DNA from: JBBDIK01 sp964640385
Lineage (GTDB): Bacteria > Actinomycetota > UBA4738 > JBBDHU01
NCBI GenBank assembly: GCA_964640385.1
Contig: CAZXFL010000014.1
Location: 1 to 46,899 of the forward strand
Length of the DNA: 46,899 nt
Direction: 5' to 3'
In this document: positions 25,774 through 32,756 of the stretch, in pieces
How the letters are laid out: every line of letters begins with the position of its first letter
How positions within the stretch are numbered: the first letter of the stretch is position 1
Notes under the pieces: model-generated
What the model was told of the DNA's origin: nothing
The model's database searches: none
Seen by the model: the letters and a program-made list of their open reading frames with translations, nothing else
Made by a program: the position numbers and the translations under genes

Positions 25774-26432
25774 GGACGCTCGAGGAAGCTGCGCTGGAGG
25801 CTTCGACCTGTACGAAGTGCCGTTTGGCCGAGACGCGCACCCAAGTGGTCTACGGGGTGGGCAGCCCGACCGCCGAACTGCTCTTCATCGGCGAAGGCCC
25901 GGGGTTCCACGAGGACAAGCAGGGCGAGCCGTTCGTCGGCGCTGCCGGACAGCTGCTGAACCGGATGCTCGGCGGCATCGGCCTCGAACGCGCGGACGTC
26001 TATATTGCGAACGTCGTCAAATGTCGTCCTCCGGGGAACCGCGACCCGCGGCCGGACGAGATCGAGGCGTGCACCCCGTACCTGCGCGAGCAGATCGACC
26101 TGATCGACCCGCGTGTCGTCGTGACGCTCGGCAACTGGGCGACGCGGTTCATCCTGGGAAAGCCGGAGCTGTCCATCAGCCGGGTTCGCGGGGGCAAGTT
26201 CCCATGGAACGGGCGCATCGTCATCCCGACGTTCCACCCGGCGGCGATCCTGCACGGCGGCGGCGAGAACTCCCGCCAGTTCCAGGCACTTCAGCAGGAC
26301 TTCGAGATCGTGAAGAAGACGCTGGCCGAACGGCCCCAGCCGCCGGCGCCTTCCGAACGCACCGGCGTGGGCGCACCTGCCGACGCGGCCGCCGCCGGCG
26401 GACCCGATGAAGACCAGCTCGAGCTGTTTTGA
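25770..26432 (+). CDS. Uracil-DNA glycosylase, family 4 (Fe-S)
   Basis: Removes uracil from DNA, starting base excision repair. The four Cys ligands of the [4Fe-4S] cluster are visible: C14 and C17 (CTKC), one in VVKCRPPGNRDP and one in EACTPYL. Motif GEGPGFHEDKQGEPFVGAAG forms the active site and PTFHPAAIL the second. The last ~30 residues are Pro/Ala-rich and end in DQLELF, which resembles a beta-clamp-binding peptide; that is inference. Start is a GTG in the preceding stop; total 220 residues. Confidence 0.92.
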   Translation: MRTLEEAALEASTCTKCRLAETRTQVVYGVGSPTAELLFIGEGPGFHEDKQGEPFVGAAGQLLNRMLGGIGLERADVYIANVVKCRPPGNRDPRPDEIEACTPYLREQIDLIDPRVVVTLGNWATRFILGKPELSISRVRGGKFPWNGRIVIPTFHPAAILHGGGENSRQFQALQQDFEIVKKTLAERPQPPAPSERTGVGAPADAAAAGGPDEDQLELF

Positions 26433-26926
26433 GCGATCAACCCCGCATCGACCTCCGGTCGCCCACCGTCGACGACACCCGCGCGATCGGCGAGGCCCTA
26501 GCTCCGCTCCTGCGACCCGGCGAGCTCGTCTCGCTCACCGGCGAACTCGGCGCCGGCAAAACCGCGTTCGTCCAAGGCGCCGCTCGCGGGCTGGGGGTGC
26601 AGACCCAGGTCGCCTCGCCCACGTTCGTCCTGGTCCGCGACTACGACGGCCGCATCCCCGTGCACCACGTCGACGTGTACCGGCTCGGCAGCCTCCAGGA
26701 GGTGATCGACCTGGGGTTCGAGGAGATGATCGACGAGGACGCGGTCACTTTCGTCGAATGGGGGAGCGCCGTGGAAGCCTTGTTCGCCGACCACTACCTC
26801 GAGGTCGAGTTGGTCGCCTCAGGAGACTCGGACGAACGTCGCATCACGCTGACCGCTACCGGCGACGGGTGGCGCGACCGGTGGCCGGACGTCGAGCGCG
26901 CGCTCGAGTCCTGGAGCCCGGCATGA
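26429..26926 (+). CDS. tsaE: tRNA t6A ATPase TsaE
   Basis: A 165-residue P-loop ATPase that supports the TsaBD complex in making t6A at tRNA position 37. Walker A is LTGELGAGKTAFVQG (near residue 39), followed by SPTFVLVRDY, HHVDVYRL and FVEWG, all family marks. The start is a TTG that overlaps the glycosylase stop; no better start is available. Its stop overlaps the tsaB ATG. Confidence 0.94.
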   Translation: MSDQPRIDLRSPTVDDTRAIGEALAPLLRPGELVSLTGELGAGKTAFVQGAARGLGVQTQVASPTFVLVRDYDGRIPVHHVDVYRLGSLQEVIDLGFEEMIDEDAVTFVEWGSAVEALFADHYLEVELVASGDSDERRITLTATGDGWRDRWPDVERALESWSPA

Positions 26927-27627
26927 TCGTCCTCGGTATCGAAACCGCGACCCGCCAGGCGAGCATCGCGCTCGGGACCGAGACCGGGACCCTGGGGTCG
27001 CTGACCTTGGCGGCACGGCCCACCCGCCACGAGGTGGTGCTGCCCGCGCTCGAGCACCTGACCCGCTGGACCGACACGGGCCTCGACCAGGTCGGCGCTA
27101 TCGTTGTGGGCACCGGCCCCGGACTCTTCACCAGCCTGCGGGTCGGCGTCGAGGTGGCCAAGTCCCTCGCGCAGGTCCTGCGCGTCCCTATCCTGGGCAT
27201 CTCCTCCCTCGATGCGCTTGCCTTCGCGGTCCGCCAGACCCCACGGCCGATCATCGCCATGATCGACGCCCGGCGGAGGGAGGTCTTCCTAGGGCGGTAC
27301 CGGCCGGTGCCGGGCGGGGTCCAGCGTGAGGGGGAGTTGACGGTCTGCTCGCCCGACGCCGCGGCGGCCGAGGTCCAGGCGCTCGGTGAGGAAACACTCC
27401 TGACCGGCGATGGCGCTACGCTGTACCAACATCGGTTCGAAGAACTCGGGGGTCAGGTTGCCTTCGCACCACAGACGCATGCTCATCCCGATGCACGGGC
27501 GCTCATCGAGCTGGCGCTCCCGCGCTTCGAGCGCGAGGAGCACGACCGGCTGTTCGACGTCGTGCCGATCTACCTGAGGAAGTCGGATGCGGAGATCGCT
27601 TGGGATCGAAGAGGAGGCGCCGGATGA
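26923..27627 (+). CDS. tsaB: tRNA t6A protein TsaB
   Basis: A 234-residue ASKHA-fold partner of TsaD. It starts IVLGIETATRQASIALG and has the conserved VVGTGPGLFTSLRVGVEVAKSLA. TsaB lacks its own catalytic metal site and acts as a scaffold for TsaD and TsaE. The ATG overlaps tsaE by four bases, and its last 41 bases overlap the start I use for rimI. Confidence 0.94.
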   Translation: MIVLGIETATRQASIALGTETGTLGSLTLAARPTRHEVVLPALEHLTRWTDTGLDQVGAIVVGTGPGLFTSLRVGVEVAKSLAQVLRVPILGISSLDALAFAVRQTPRPIIAMIDARRREVFLGRYRPVPGGVQREGELTVCSPDAAAAEVQALGEETLLTGDGATLYQHRFEELGGQVAFAPQTHAHPDARALIELALPRFEREEHDRLFDVVPIYLRKSDAEIAWDRRGGAG

Positions 27628-28150
27628 GCTTGAGATCATCCGGATGCGCCGGCGGCACGTGCGCGGCATCATGGCCATCGAACGCCAGGTGTACCCGCGT
27701 CCGTGGAGCCCCTCGCTGTTCATCTCCGAGATGGCCGACGAGGAAACCCGCGCGTATTTCGTCGCCCGGGTCGAGCGTGCGGTCGTCGGGTACGGCGGGT
27801 TGATCTGCTACGGCGAGGAGGCGCACATCACGACGCTGGCCGTCGACCCGGCGCGCCACCGTCAGAAGATCGGGACGCGGCTCCTCTACGAACTGATGCG
27901 CTCGGCGATCGACATGGGCGCGCGCGCTGTGTCCCTGGAGGTCCGCGTGTCGAACTGGAGCGCACAGCGCCTATACGGCGAGTACGGGTTCCGTCCGGTC
28001 GGTGTGCGCAAGAACTACTACCAAGAGGTGAACGAGGACGCGCTGATCATGTGGGTCGACGACGTGCATTCCGCGGTCTACCACGACCGCCTCGAGGACA
28101 TCGTCGAAGCGATCCCGGTGAGCTTGCGTCCGGCCTCCGTGCGCCCGTGA
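27587..28150 (+). CDS. rimI: Ribosomal-protein-alanine N-acetyltransferase RimI-like
   Basis: A 187-residue GNAT acetyltransferase. The acetyl-CoA motif A (ITTLAVDPARHRQKIGTRLL, with Arg-x-x-Lys-Ile-Gly in place of the usual Gln/Arg-x-x-Gly-x-Gly/Ala) and motif B (LEVRVSNWSAQRLYGEYGF, then GVRKNYY) fit RimI, which acetylates the N-terminus of S18; some homologues have broader targets. It lies between tsaB and tsaD as in many bacteria. An ATG at 27644 would remove 19 residues of the tsaB overlap and is a possible alternative start. Confidence 0.88.
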   Translation: MRRSLGIEEEAPDELEIIRMRRRHVRGIMAIERQVYPRPWSPSLFISEMADEETRAYFVARVERAVVGYGGLICYGEEAHITTLAVDPARHRQKIGTRLLYELMRSAIDMGARAVSLEVRVSNWSAQRLYGEYGFRPVGVRKNYYQEVNEDALIMWVDDVHSAVYHDRLEDIVEAIPVSLRPASVRP

Positions 28151-28160
28151 CCGCGCTGCG

Positions 28161-29174
28161 ATGAAGGTCCTGGGCATCGAGACCTCGTGCGACGAGACCG
28201 CGGTCGCGGTGACCGAGGACGGCCGCACTGTACTGTCCAACCTCATCTCGAGCCAGGTCGATCTGCACGCGCGGTTCGGCGGTGTGGTGCCCGAGGTCGC
28301 AGCGCGGGCCCACGTCGAAGCGCTCAACCCGATGCTGGAGCAGGCCCTCGAGGAGGCCGGCCTCGGCTTCGGCGATCTGGACGGCGTCGCGGCCACGATC
28401 GGGCCCGGGTTGGTCGGCGCGCTGCTGGTCGGCCTCGCCGCAGGCAAGTCGATCTCGCTGGCGACGAAAGCGCCGTTCATCGGTGTGAACCACCTCGAAG
28501 GCCACATCTACGCGAACTTCCTCGAACACGGCGAGCCCGCTCCGCCTTACGTATGCCTGATCGTCTCGGGTGGTCACACGATGCTCGTACACATGCCGGC
28601 TGAACATACCTACGAGGTCCTCGGGCAGACGCTCGACGACGCCGCAGGAGAGGCGTTCGACAAGGTCGCGAGGTTCCTCGGTCTCGGATTCCCCGGCGGG
28701 CCGGCGGTGGATGCGCTGGCGAAGCAGGGCGATCCGGAAGCGATCCGGTTCCCGAGGGCGATGGCCGACTCCGGCGACTTCGACTTCTCGCTCTCGGGGC
28801 TGAAGACCGCAGTGATGCGCTACGTGAAGGCGGAGCGCGCCGCGGGCCGGGAGCCGGATCCCGCCGATCTGGCGGCGTCGTTCCAGGAGGCGGTCGTGGA
28901 CGTCCAGGTCGCCAAGACGATCGAGGCCGCCGGAGCGAAGCGCGCGGGGACCATCCTGCTCGGGGGCGGGGTCGTCGCGAACACGCGGCTGCGCGAGCGG
29001 ATGGAGGCAGCCGGACGCGAAGCGGATCTGCGGGTGGTGTTTCCATCCATGCCGCTGTGCACCGACAATGCAGCGATGATCGCATGCGCGGGCACATCGC
29101 GCCTGCTCCTCGGGGAGCGGACGCCCATCGAGCAGGGGGCCGATCCGGGCCTTCCCCTGGCGCTGGTGTCGTGA
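28161..29174 (+). CDS. tsaD: tRNA N6-adenosine threonylcarbamoyltransferase TsaD
   Basis: The catalytic subunit for t6A formation, 337 residues. It has LGIETSCDETAVAV at the start, the metal ligands in AARAHVEAL (His) and the later DNAAM (Asp), VSGGHTML and the C-terminal GGGVVANTRLR. tsaC/Sua5, which supplies threonylcarbamoyl-AMP, is not in the window. Its stop overlaps the GTG of the epimerase-like gene. Confidence 0.96.
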   Translation: MKVLGIETSCDETAVAVTEDGRTVLSNLISSQVDLHARFGGVVPEVAARAHVEALNPMLEQALEEAGLGFGDLDGVAATIGPGLVGALLVGLAAGKSISLATKAPFIGVNHLEGHIYANFLEHGEPAPPYVCLIVSGGHTMLVHMPAEHTYEVLGQTLDDAAGEAFDKVARFLGLGFPGGPAVDALAKQGDPEAIRFPRAMADSGDFDFSLSGLKTAVMRYVKAERAAGREPDPADLAASFQEAVVDVQVAKTIEAAGAKRAGTILLGGGVVANTRLRERMEAAGREADLRVVFPSMPLCTDNAAMIACAGTSRLLLGERTPIEQGADPGLPLALVS

Positions 29175-30106
29175 CCAGGGTCCTGGTGACCGGTGGAGCC
29201 GGGTTCATCGGCTCGAACCTGTGCGACCGGCTGCTGGCCGAGGGGCACGAGGTGGTCGCCGTCGACGACCTATCGACCGGTCACATCGCGAACCTGGCCG
29301 AGGCCCGGAGCGCGGGCTCGGGGTTCTCGTTCCAGAACCTGGACGTTCGTTCGGACGCGCTCATGCCGCTCTTCGAGCACCACCGCCCCGAGGTGGTGAT
29401 GCATCTGGCGGCCCGCCCGGGGGCCGATTCGATGCGCGATCCGATCGGCGATGCCTCGGTCGCGCTGATGGGGCTGCTGAACGTCCTGCAGTGCGCCGTG
29501 TCCGTCGGGGTCTCGAGGGTGGCCTTCGCGTCGTCCGCGGGTGCGATCTACGGAGACCTCAAGAAGAAGCTGCCGGCGAAAGAGAACGCGGCGGCAGGCG
29601 CCCATCCGCTCTCGCCGCACGGCGTCGGCAAGAAGCTGGCCGAGGACTACCTGCGGTTCTACCAGCGCTCGCATGGTGTGGAGTTCGTGTCGCTCGCGCT
29701 CGGGACGGTCTACGGCCCCCGACAGACGCCCCCCGGAGTGGTCGCGGCGTTCGCCGGCTCCCTGGTCGCCGGCGCGGCCCCGACCGTGCACGGTGACGGC
29801 GAGCAGACGCGGGACCTCGTGTTCATCGACGATGCGGTCCATGCGTTCGCGCTGGCGCTGGAGGGCGGCGGGGGGAAGCTCGTGAACGTGGGGACCGGCG
29901 TGGAGACGTCGGTCAACGACCTGTACGGCGAACTCGTCCAGATCACCGGCGTCGAGGTGACGCCCGAGTCGGACGAGAAGAAGCCCGGTGAGCCTCGCCG
30001 CGTGGTTCTGGATATCTCGCTCGCCCAGAAGGTGCTCGGGTGGCGGCCCTGGACCCACCTCGAAGATGGGCTCAAGGAGACGGTCGCCTACCTGCGCGGG
30101 GTCTAG
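29171..30106 (+). CDS. NAD-dependent epimerase/dehydratase (extended SDR)
   Basis: A 311-residue sugar-nucleotide-type SDR. The NAD-binding TGGAGFIGSNLCDRLL starts at residue 7 and VVAVDDLSTGH provides the adenosine-binding Asp. The usual catalytic Tyr-x3-Lys is replaced by His150-x3-Lys154 (SPHGVGKKLAEDY). Other family features remain, including FASSAGAIYG (catalytic Ser region) and GPRQTPPGVV. It may use a different mechanism, or have lost redox activity. The GTG overlaps tsaD; groES follows behind its own promoter. Confidence 0.85.
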   Translation: MTRVLVTGGAGFIGSNLCDRLLAEGHEVVAVDDLSTGHIANLAEARSAGSGFSFQNLDVRSDALMPLFEHHRPEVVMHLAARPGADSMRDPIGDASVALMGLLNVLQCAVSVGVSRVAFASSAGAIYGDLKKKLPAKENAAAGAHPLSPHGVGKKLAEDYLRFYQRSHGVEFVSLALGTVYGPRQTPPGVVAAFAGSLVAGAAPTVHGDGEQTRDLVFIDDAVHAFALALEGGGGKLVNVGTGVETSVNDLYGELVQITGVEVTPESDEKKPGEPRRVVLDISLAQKVLGWRPWTHLEDGLKETVAYLRGV

Positions 30107-30145
30107 AGGCCGAGCCCCGGTCTCGTTTGACGGCCCCGGCCTCGT

Positions 30146-30174
30146 TTGACCCCTGGCACTCTGCTGGTTATGCT
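30146..30174 (+). promoter_or_regulatory. groESL promoter
   Basis: TTGACC (30146-30151) and TATGCT (30169-30174), 17 bases apart, form the best vegetative promoter in the window. The predicted start near 30181 lies inside the CIRCE operator. The -35 box belongs to a decamer CTCGTTTGAC that occurs twice, 19 bases apart. Confidence 0.8.
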
Positions 30175-30175
30175 G

Positions 30176-30202
30176 TTAGCACTCCCGTACGGAGAGTGCT
30201 AA
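30176..30202. promoter_or_regulatory. CIRCE operator (HrcA site)
   Basis: TTAGCACTC-N9-GAGTGCTAA is a perfect copy of the CIRCE inverted repeat, bound by the heat-shock repressor HrcA. It overlaps the predicted groESL transcription start, so HrcA would block initiation directly. hrcA itself is not in the window. Confidence 0.96.
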
Positions 30203-30223
30203 CCGACCAAGGAGGTTCGCAGC

Positions 30224-30520
30224 ATGGCTGATTTCGGCCTGAAGCCGCTTGAGGACCGTATCGTCGTCAAGCCCGGCGAAGAAGAGGAGACCACCGTCTC
30301 GGGCATCGTCATCCCCGACACGGCCAAGGAGAAGCCCCAGGAGGGCGAAGTCGTGGCCGCCGGCCCCGGCCGTTTCGAGGACGGCAAGCGCGTCCCGCTC
30401 GACGTGAGCGTCGGCGATCGCGTGATCTACTCGAAGTACGGCGGCACCGAAGTCAAGTTCGGTGGCGAGGACTACCTGATCCTTTCGGCCCGCGACGTGC
30501 TCGCGGTGCTGGGCAAGTAG
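30224..30520 (+). CDS. groES: Co-chaperonin GroES
   Basis: A 98-residue GroES, the heptameric lid of the chaperonin. It has LKPLEDRIVVKPGEEEE, the mobile loop TTVSGIVIPDTAKEKPQEG (about residues 23-41) and VGDRVIYSKYGGTEVK. An AAGGAGG site (30209-30215) precedes the ATG. groEL follows after ten bases in the same operon under CIRCE control. Confidence 0.97.
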   Translation: MADFGLKPLEDRIVVKPGEEEETTVSGIVIPDTAKEKPQEGEVVAAGPGRFEDGKRVPLDVSVGDRVIYSKYGGTEVKFGGEDYLILSARDVLAVLGK

Positions 30521-30530
30521 GGGGTCGCGC

Positions 30531-32141
30531 ATGGCCGCCAAGGAGCTCAAGTTCGGCGAGGACGCCCGGCGCGCCCTCGAACGCGGTGTCGACAAACTCG
30601 CCGACACCGTTGCCATCACCCTGGGTCCCAAGGGTCACAACGTGGTCCTGGACAAGAAGTGGGGCCCGCCAACCATCACCAACGACGGCGTGACGATCGC
30701 CAAGGAAGTCGAACTGGACGACCCGTGGGAGAACATGGGCGCCCAGCTAGCCAAGGAGGTCGCCACCAAGACGAACGACGTGGCCGGTGACGGCACCACG
30801 ACCGCGACCGTGCTCGCACGGGCGATGGTCAAGCGCGGCATGAAGAACGTCGCGGCCGGTGCCAACCCCATGGCCCTCAAGCGCGGCATGTCTGCCGCGG
30901 TCGAGGCCGCGGTCGAGGCCATCATGAACCAGGCCAAGGAAGTCGACGACAAGGCGGAGATCGCCCAGGTCGCGTCCATCTCGGCCGGCGACGCCACCAT
31001 CGGCGAGACGATCGCCGAGGCGTTGGACAAGGTCGGCAAGGATGGTGTCGTCACGGTCGAGGAGTCCAACACGTTCGGCATGGAGCTCGAGTTCGTCGAG
31101 GGCATGCAGTTCGACAAGGGCTACATCTCGCCGTACTTCGTTACCGACCAGGAGCGGATGGAGGCTGTCTTCGACGAGCCGTACCTCGCGATCATCAACA
31201 AGAAGATCTCGAGCGTGCAGGAGTTGCTCCCGCTACTCGAGAAGGTCATGCAGGCCGGGAAGGCATTGGTGATCATCTCCGAGGACGTCGAGGGCGAAGC
31301 CCTGGCGACCCTGGTGGTCAACAAGATCCGCGGCACGTTCAATGCGGTGGCCATCAAGGCCCCCGGGTTCGGCGACCGTCGCAAGGCCATGCTCCAGGAC
31401 ATCGCCACCCTCACGGGCGGCGAGGTCATCTCCGAAGAGGTCGGGCTCAAGCTGGAGAACGCGGCGCTCGACATCCTGGGCCAGGCCCGCAAGGTCGTCA
31501 TCACCAAGGACGACACGACCATCGTCGAGGGCAAGGGCGGCCAGTCCGAGATCGACGGCAGGATCAACCAGATCAAGGCCGAGATCGAGAACACGGATTC
31601 GGATTGGGACAAGGAGAAGCTCCAGGAGCGGCTCGCGAAGCTCTCCGGAGGCGTGGCGCTGGTCAAGGTCGGCGCCGCGACCGAGGTGGAGTTGAAGGAG
31701 AAGAAACACCGCATCGAGGACGCGCTGTCGGCGACCCGGGCGGCCATCGAGGAAGGCATCGTTGCCGGGGGCGGGGTGGCGCTGATCCGCGCCGAGTCCG
31801 CACTCGACAAGCTCGACCTCGAAGGCGACGAGGCTACCGGGGCCACCATCGTTCGCGAAACGCTCGCGGAGCCGGCGCGCAGGATCGCAAGCAACGCGGG
31901 CTACGAGGGCGCGGTGATCGTCCAGCAGATCCGCGCCGAGGGCGACGACCGCGGCTTCAACGCCGCGACCGGCGAGTGGGTAGACATGCTCAAGGCGGGA
32001 ATCATCGATCCCGCCAAAGTCACCCGCTCGGCGTTGCAGAACGCCGCATCGATCGCCTCGCTCATCGTCACCACCGAGAGCGCGGTCGTCGAGAAGCCGG
32101 AAGAGGAAGAGGACGCCGACCCCGGCGGCCATATGCACTAG
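30531..32141 (+). CDS. groEL: Chaperonin GroEL
   Basis: A 536-residue GroEL that folds proteins in an ATP-driven double ring. It has KELKFGEDARRALERGV, the ATP-binding VAGDGTTTATVLARA, the apical-domain GFGDRRKAMLQDIA and the AAIEEGIVAGGGVALIRA segment. The end EEEEDADPGGHMH is neither the plain Gly-Met repeat of canonical GroEL nor the long His-rich tail of actinobacterial GroEL1. Actinobacteria often have two copies; only this one is here. Confidence 0.97.
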   Translation: MAAKELKFGEDARRALERGVDKLADTVAITLGPKGHNVVLDKKWGPPTITNDGVTIAKEVELDDPWENMGAQLAKEVATKTNDVAGDGTTTATVLARAMVKRGMKNVAAGANPMALKRGMSAAVEAAVEAIMNQAKEVDDKAEIAQVASISAGDATIGETIAEALDKVGKDGVVTVEESNTFGMELEFVEGMQFDKGYISPYFVTDQERMEAVFDEPYLAIINKKISSVQELLPLLEKVMQAGKALVIISEDVEGEALATLVVNKIRGTFNAVAIKAPGFGDRRKAMLQDIATLTGGEVISEEVGLKLENAALDILGQARKVVITKDDTTIVEGKGGQSEIDGRINQIKAEIENTDSDWDKEKLQERLAKLSGGVALVKVGAATEVELKEKKHRIEDALSATRAAIEEGIVAGGGVALIRAESALDKLDLEGDEATGATIVRETLAEPARRIASNAGYEGAVIVQQIRAEGDDRGFNAATGEWVDMLKAGIIDPAKVTRSALQNAASIASLIVTTESAVVEKPEEEEDADPGGHMH

Positions 32142-32163
32142 GGGTCGAGCGCCAAGGATCCAC

Positions 32164-32192
32164 GGAGGGCCCGGGCTCAGCCCGGGCCCTCC
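32164..32192 (+). terminator. Terminator hairpin after groEL
   Basis: GGAGGGCCCGGGCT and its exact complement AGCCCGGGCCCTCC face each other across one base, making a very stable stem of 12-14 pairs. The stem is 22 bases after the groEL stop and a few bases before the end of the convergent membrane-protein gene. There is no real U-run, so it may act as a bidirectional or Rho-assisted stop. Confidence 0.7.
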
Positions 32193-32199
32193 TGCATGT

Positions 32200-32592
32200 C
32201 TAGCTCGGCGGGTGCTCCCGCCCAGCGCGACCGAGACCCCACAGGAGCGCGCCGGTGAGCGCGAGGTTCGCCGCCGCGACGGCCCACCAGAACCACGGAG
32301 CGGTGTTCATCGGGAACAGTGCCGCCTTCAGGATCGCGAAGCTGGTTACCGCGGCTTTCTCGATGACGAACGCCCAGGCCCACCACCAGGTCTCCTCGAT
32401 ATTCTGGGCCATCAGCACCGCCAGCATCGCCAGCGTCACGAGGACGATCCCGAGGAGACGCATCCAGGCGCGCTCCGGCTGCACCGTCGCGCCCCCGATC
32501 GACAACACGAGTCCGGGAACCACGGCGAGGACCAGTCCCATCGCGGCCCAGAGGGCCGCGAGCAGGTACAGCACTCGTCGGAGCAACGTCAT
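32200..32592 (-). CDS. Small multi-pass membrane protein, unknown
   Basis: A 130-residue protein with about four hydrophobic segments (VLYLLAALWAAMGLVLAVVPG, LLGIVLVTLAMLAVLMA, a Trp-rich WWWAWAFVIEKAAVTSFAIL, and WWAVAAANLALTGALLWGL). I do not recognise the family. The start ATG is chosen because TAGGCT lies seven bases upstream on the - strand; the reading continues further upstream but with Arg-rich, non-membrane sequence. It is convergent with groEL and divergent from the phosphohydrolase gene. Confidence 0.7.
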   Translation of the reverse strand: MTLLRRVLYLLAALWAAMGLVLAVVPGLVLSIGGATVQPERAWMRLLGIVLVTLAMLAVLMAQNIEETWWWAWAFVIEKAAVTSFAILKAALFPMNTAPWFWWAVAAANLALTGALLWGLGRAGREHPPS

Positions 32593-32599
32593 GGCCCGT

Positions 32600-32605
32600 A
32601 GCCTA
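32600..32605 (-). promoter_or_regulatory. -10 element of the membrane-protein gene (TAGGCT)
   Basis: On the - strand TAGGCT is followed by seven bases and then the ATG, the same hexamer as at acpS. It supports a leaderless transcript and the chosen start. Confidence 0.55.
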
Positions 32606-32682
32606 TCGGTGGCCGCCAGCGGGACGTCGTCGGGTGGTTCCCGCCGTGACCTGCGGCGTCGTCGGCACCCCCTCTGAGCTGG

Positions 32683-32730
32683 TACGATGCGCTCCAGAGC
32701 CCCCGCGGACCACCCGGGCGGGCTCTTTTT
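32683..32730 (+). promoter_or_regulatory. Terminator-like leader before the COG3379-cysC pair
   Basis: TACGAT (32683-32688) could be a -10 box; the +1 predicted from the six-base rule is 32695. The next base begins a hairpin with seven base pairs (AGAGCCC at 32696-32702 with GGGCTCT at 32720-32726, extended past a bulge) and a run of five T. The gene upstream points away, so this hairpin is not an ordinary 3' terminator and may regulate the downstream pair. Confidence 0.5.
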
Positions 32731-32756
32731 CACGGAACGACTCCAGGGGAAGCCGG

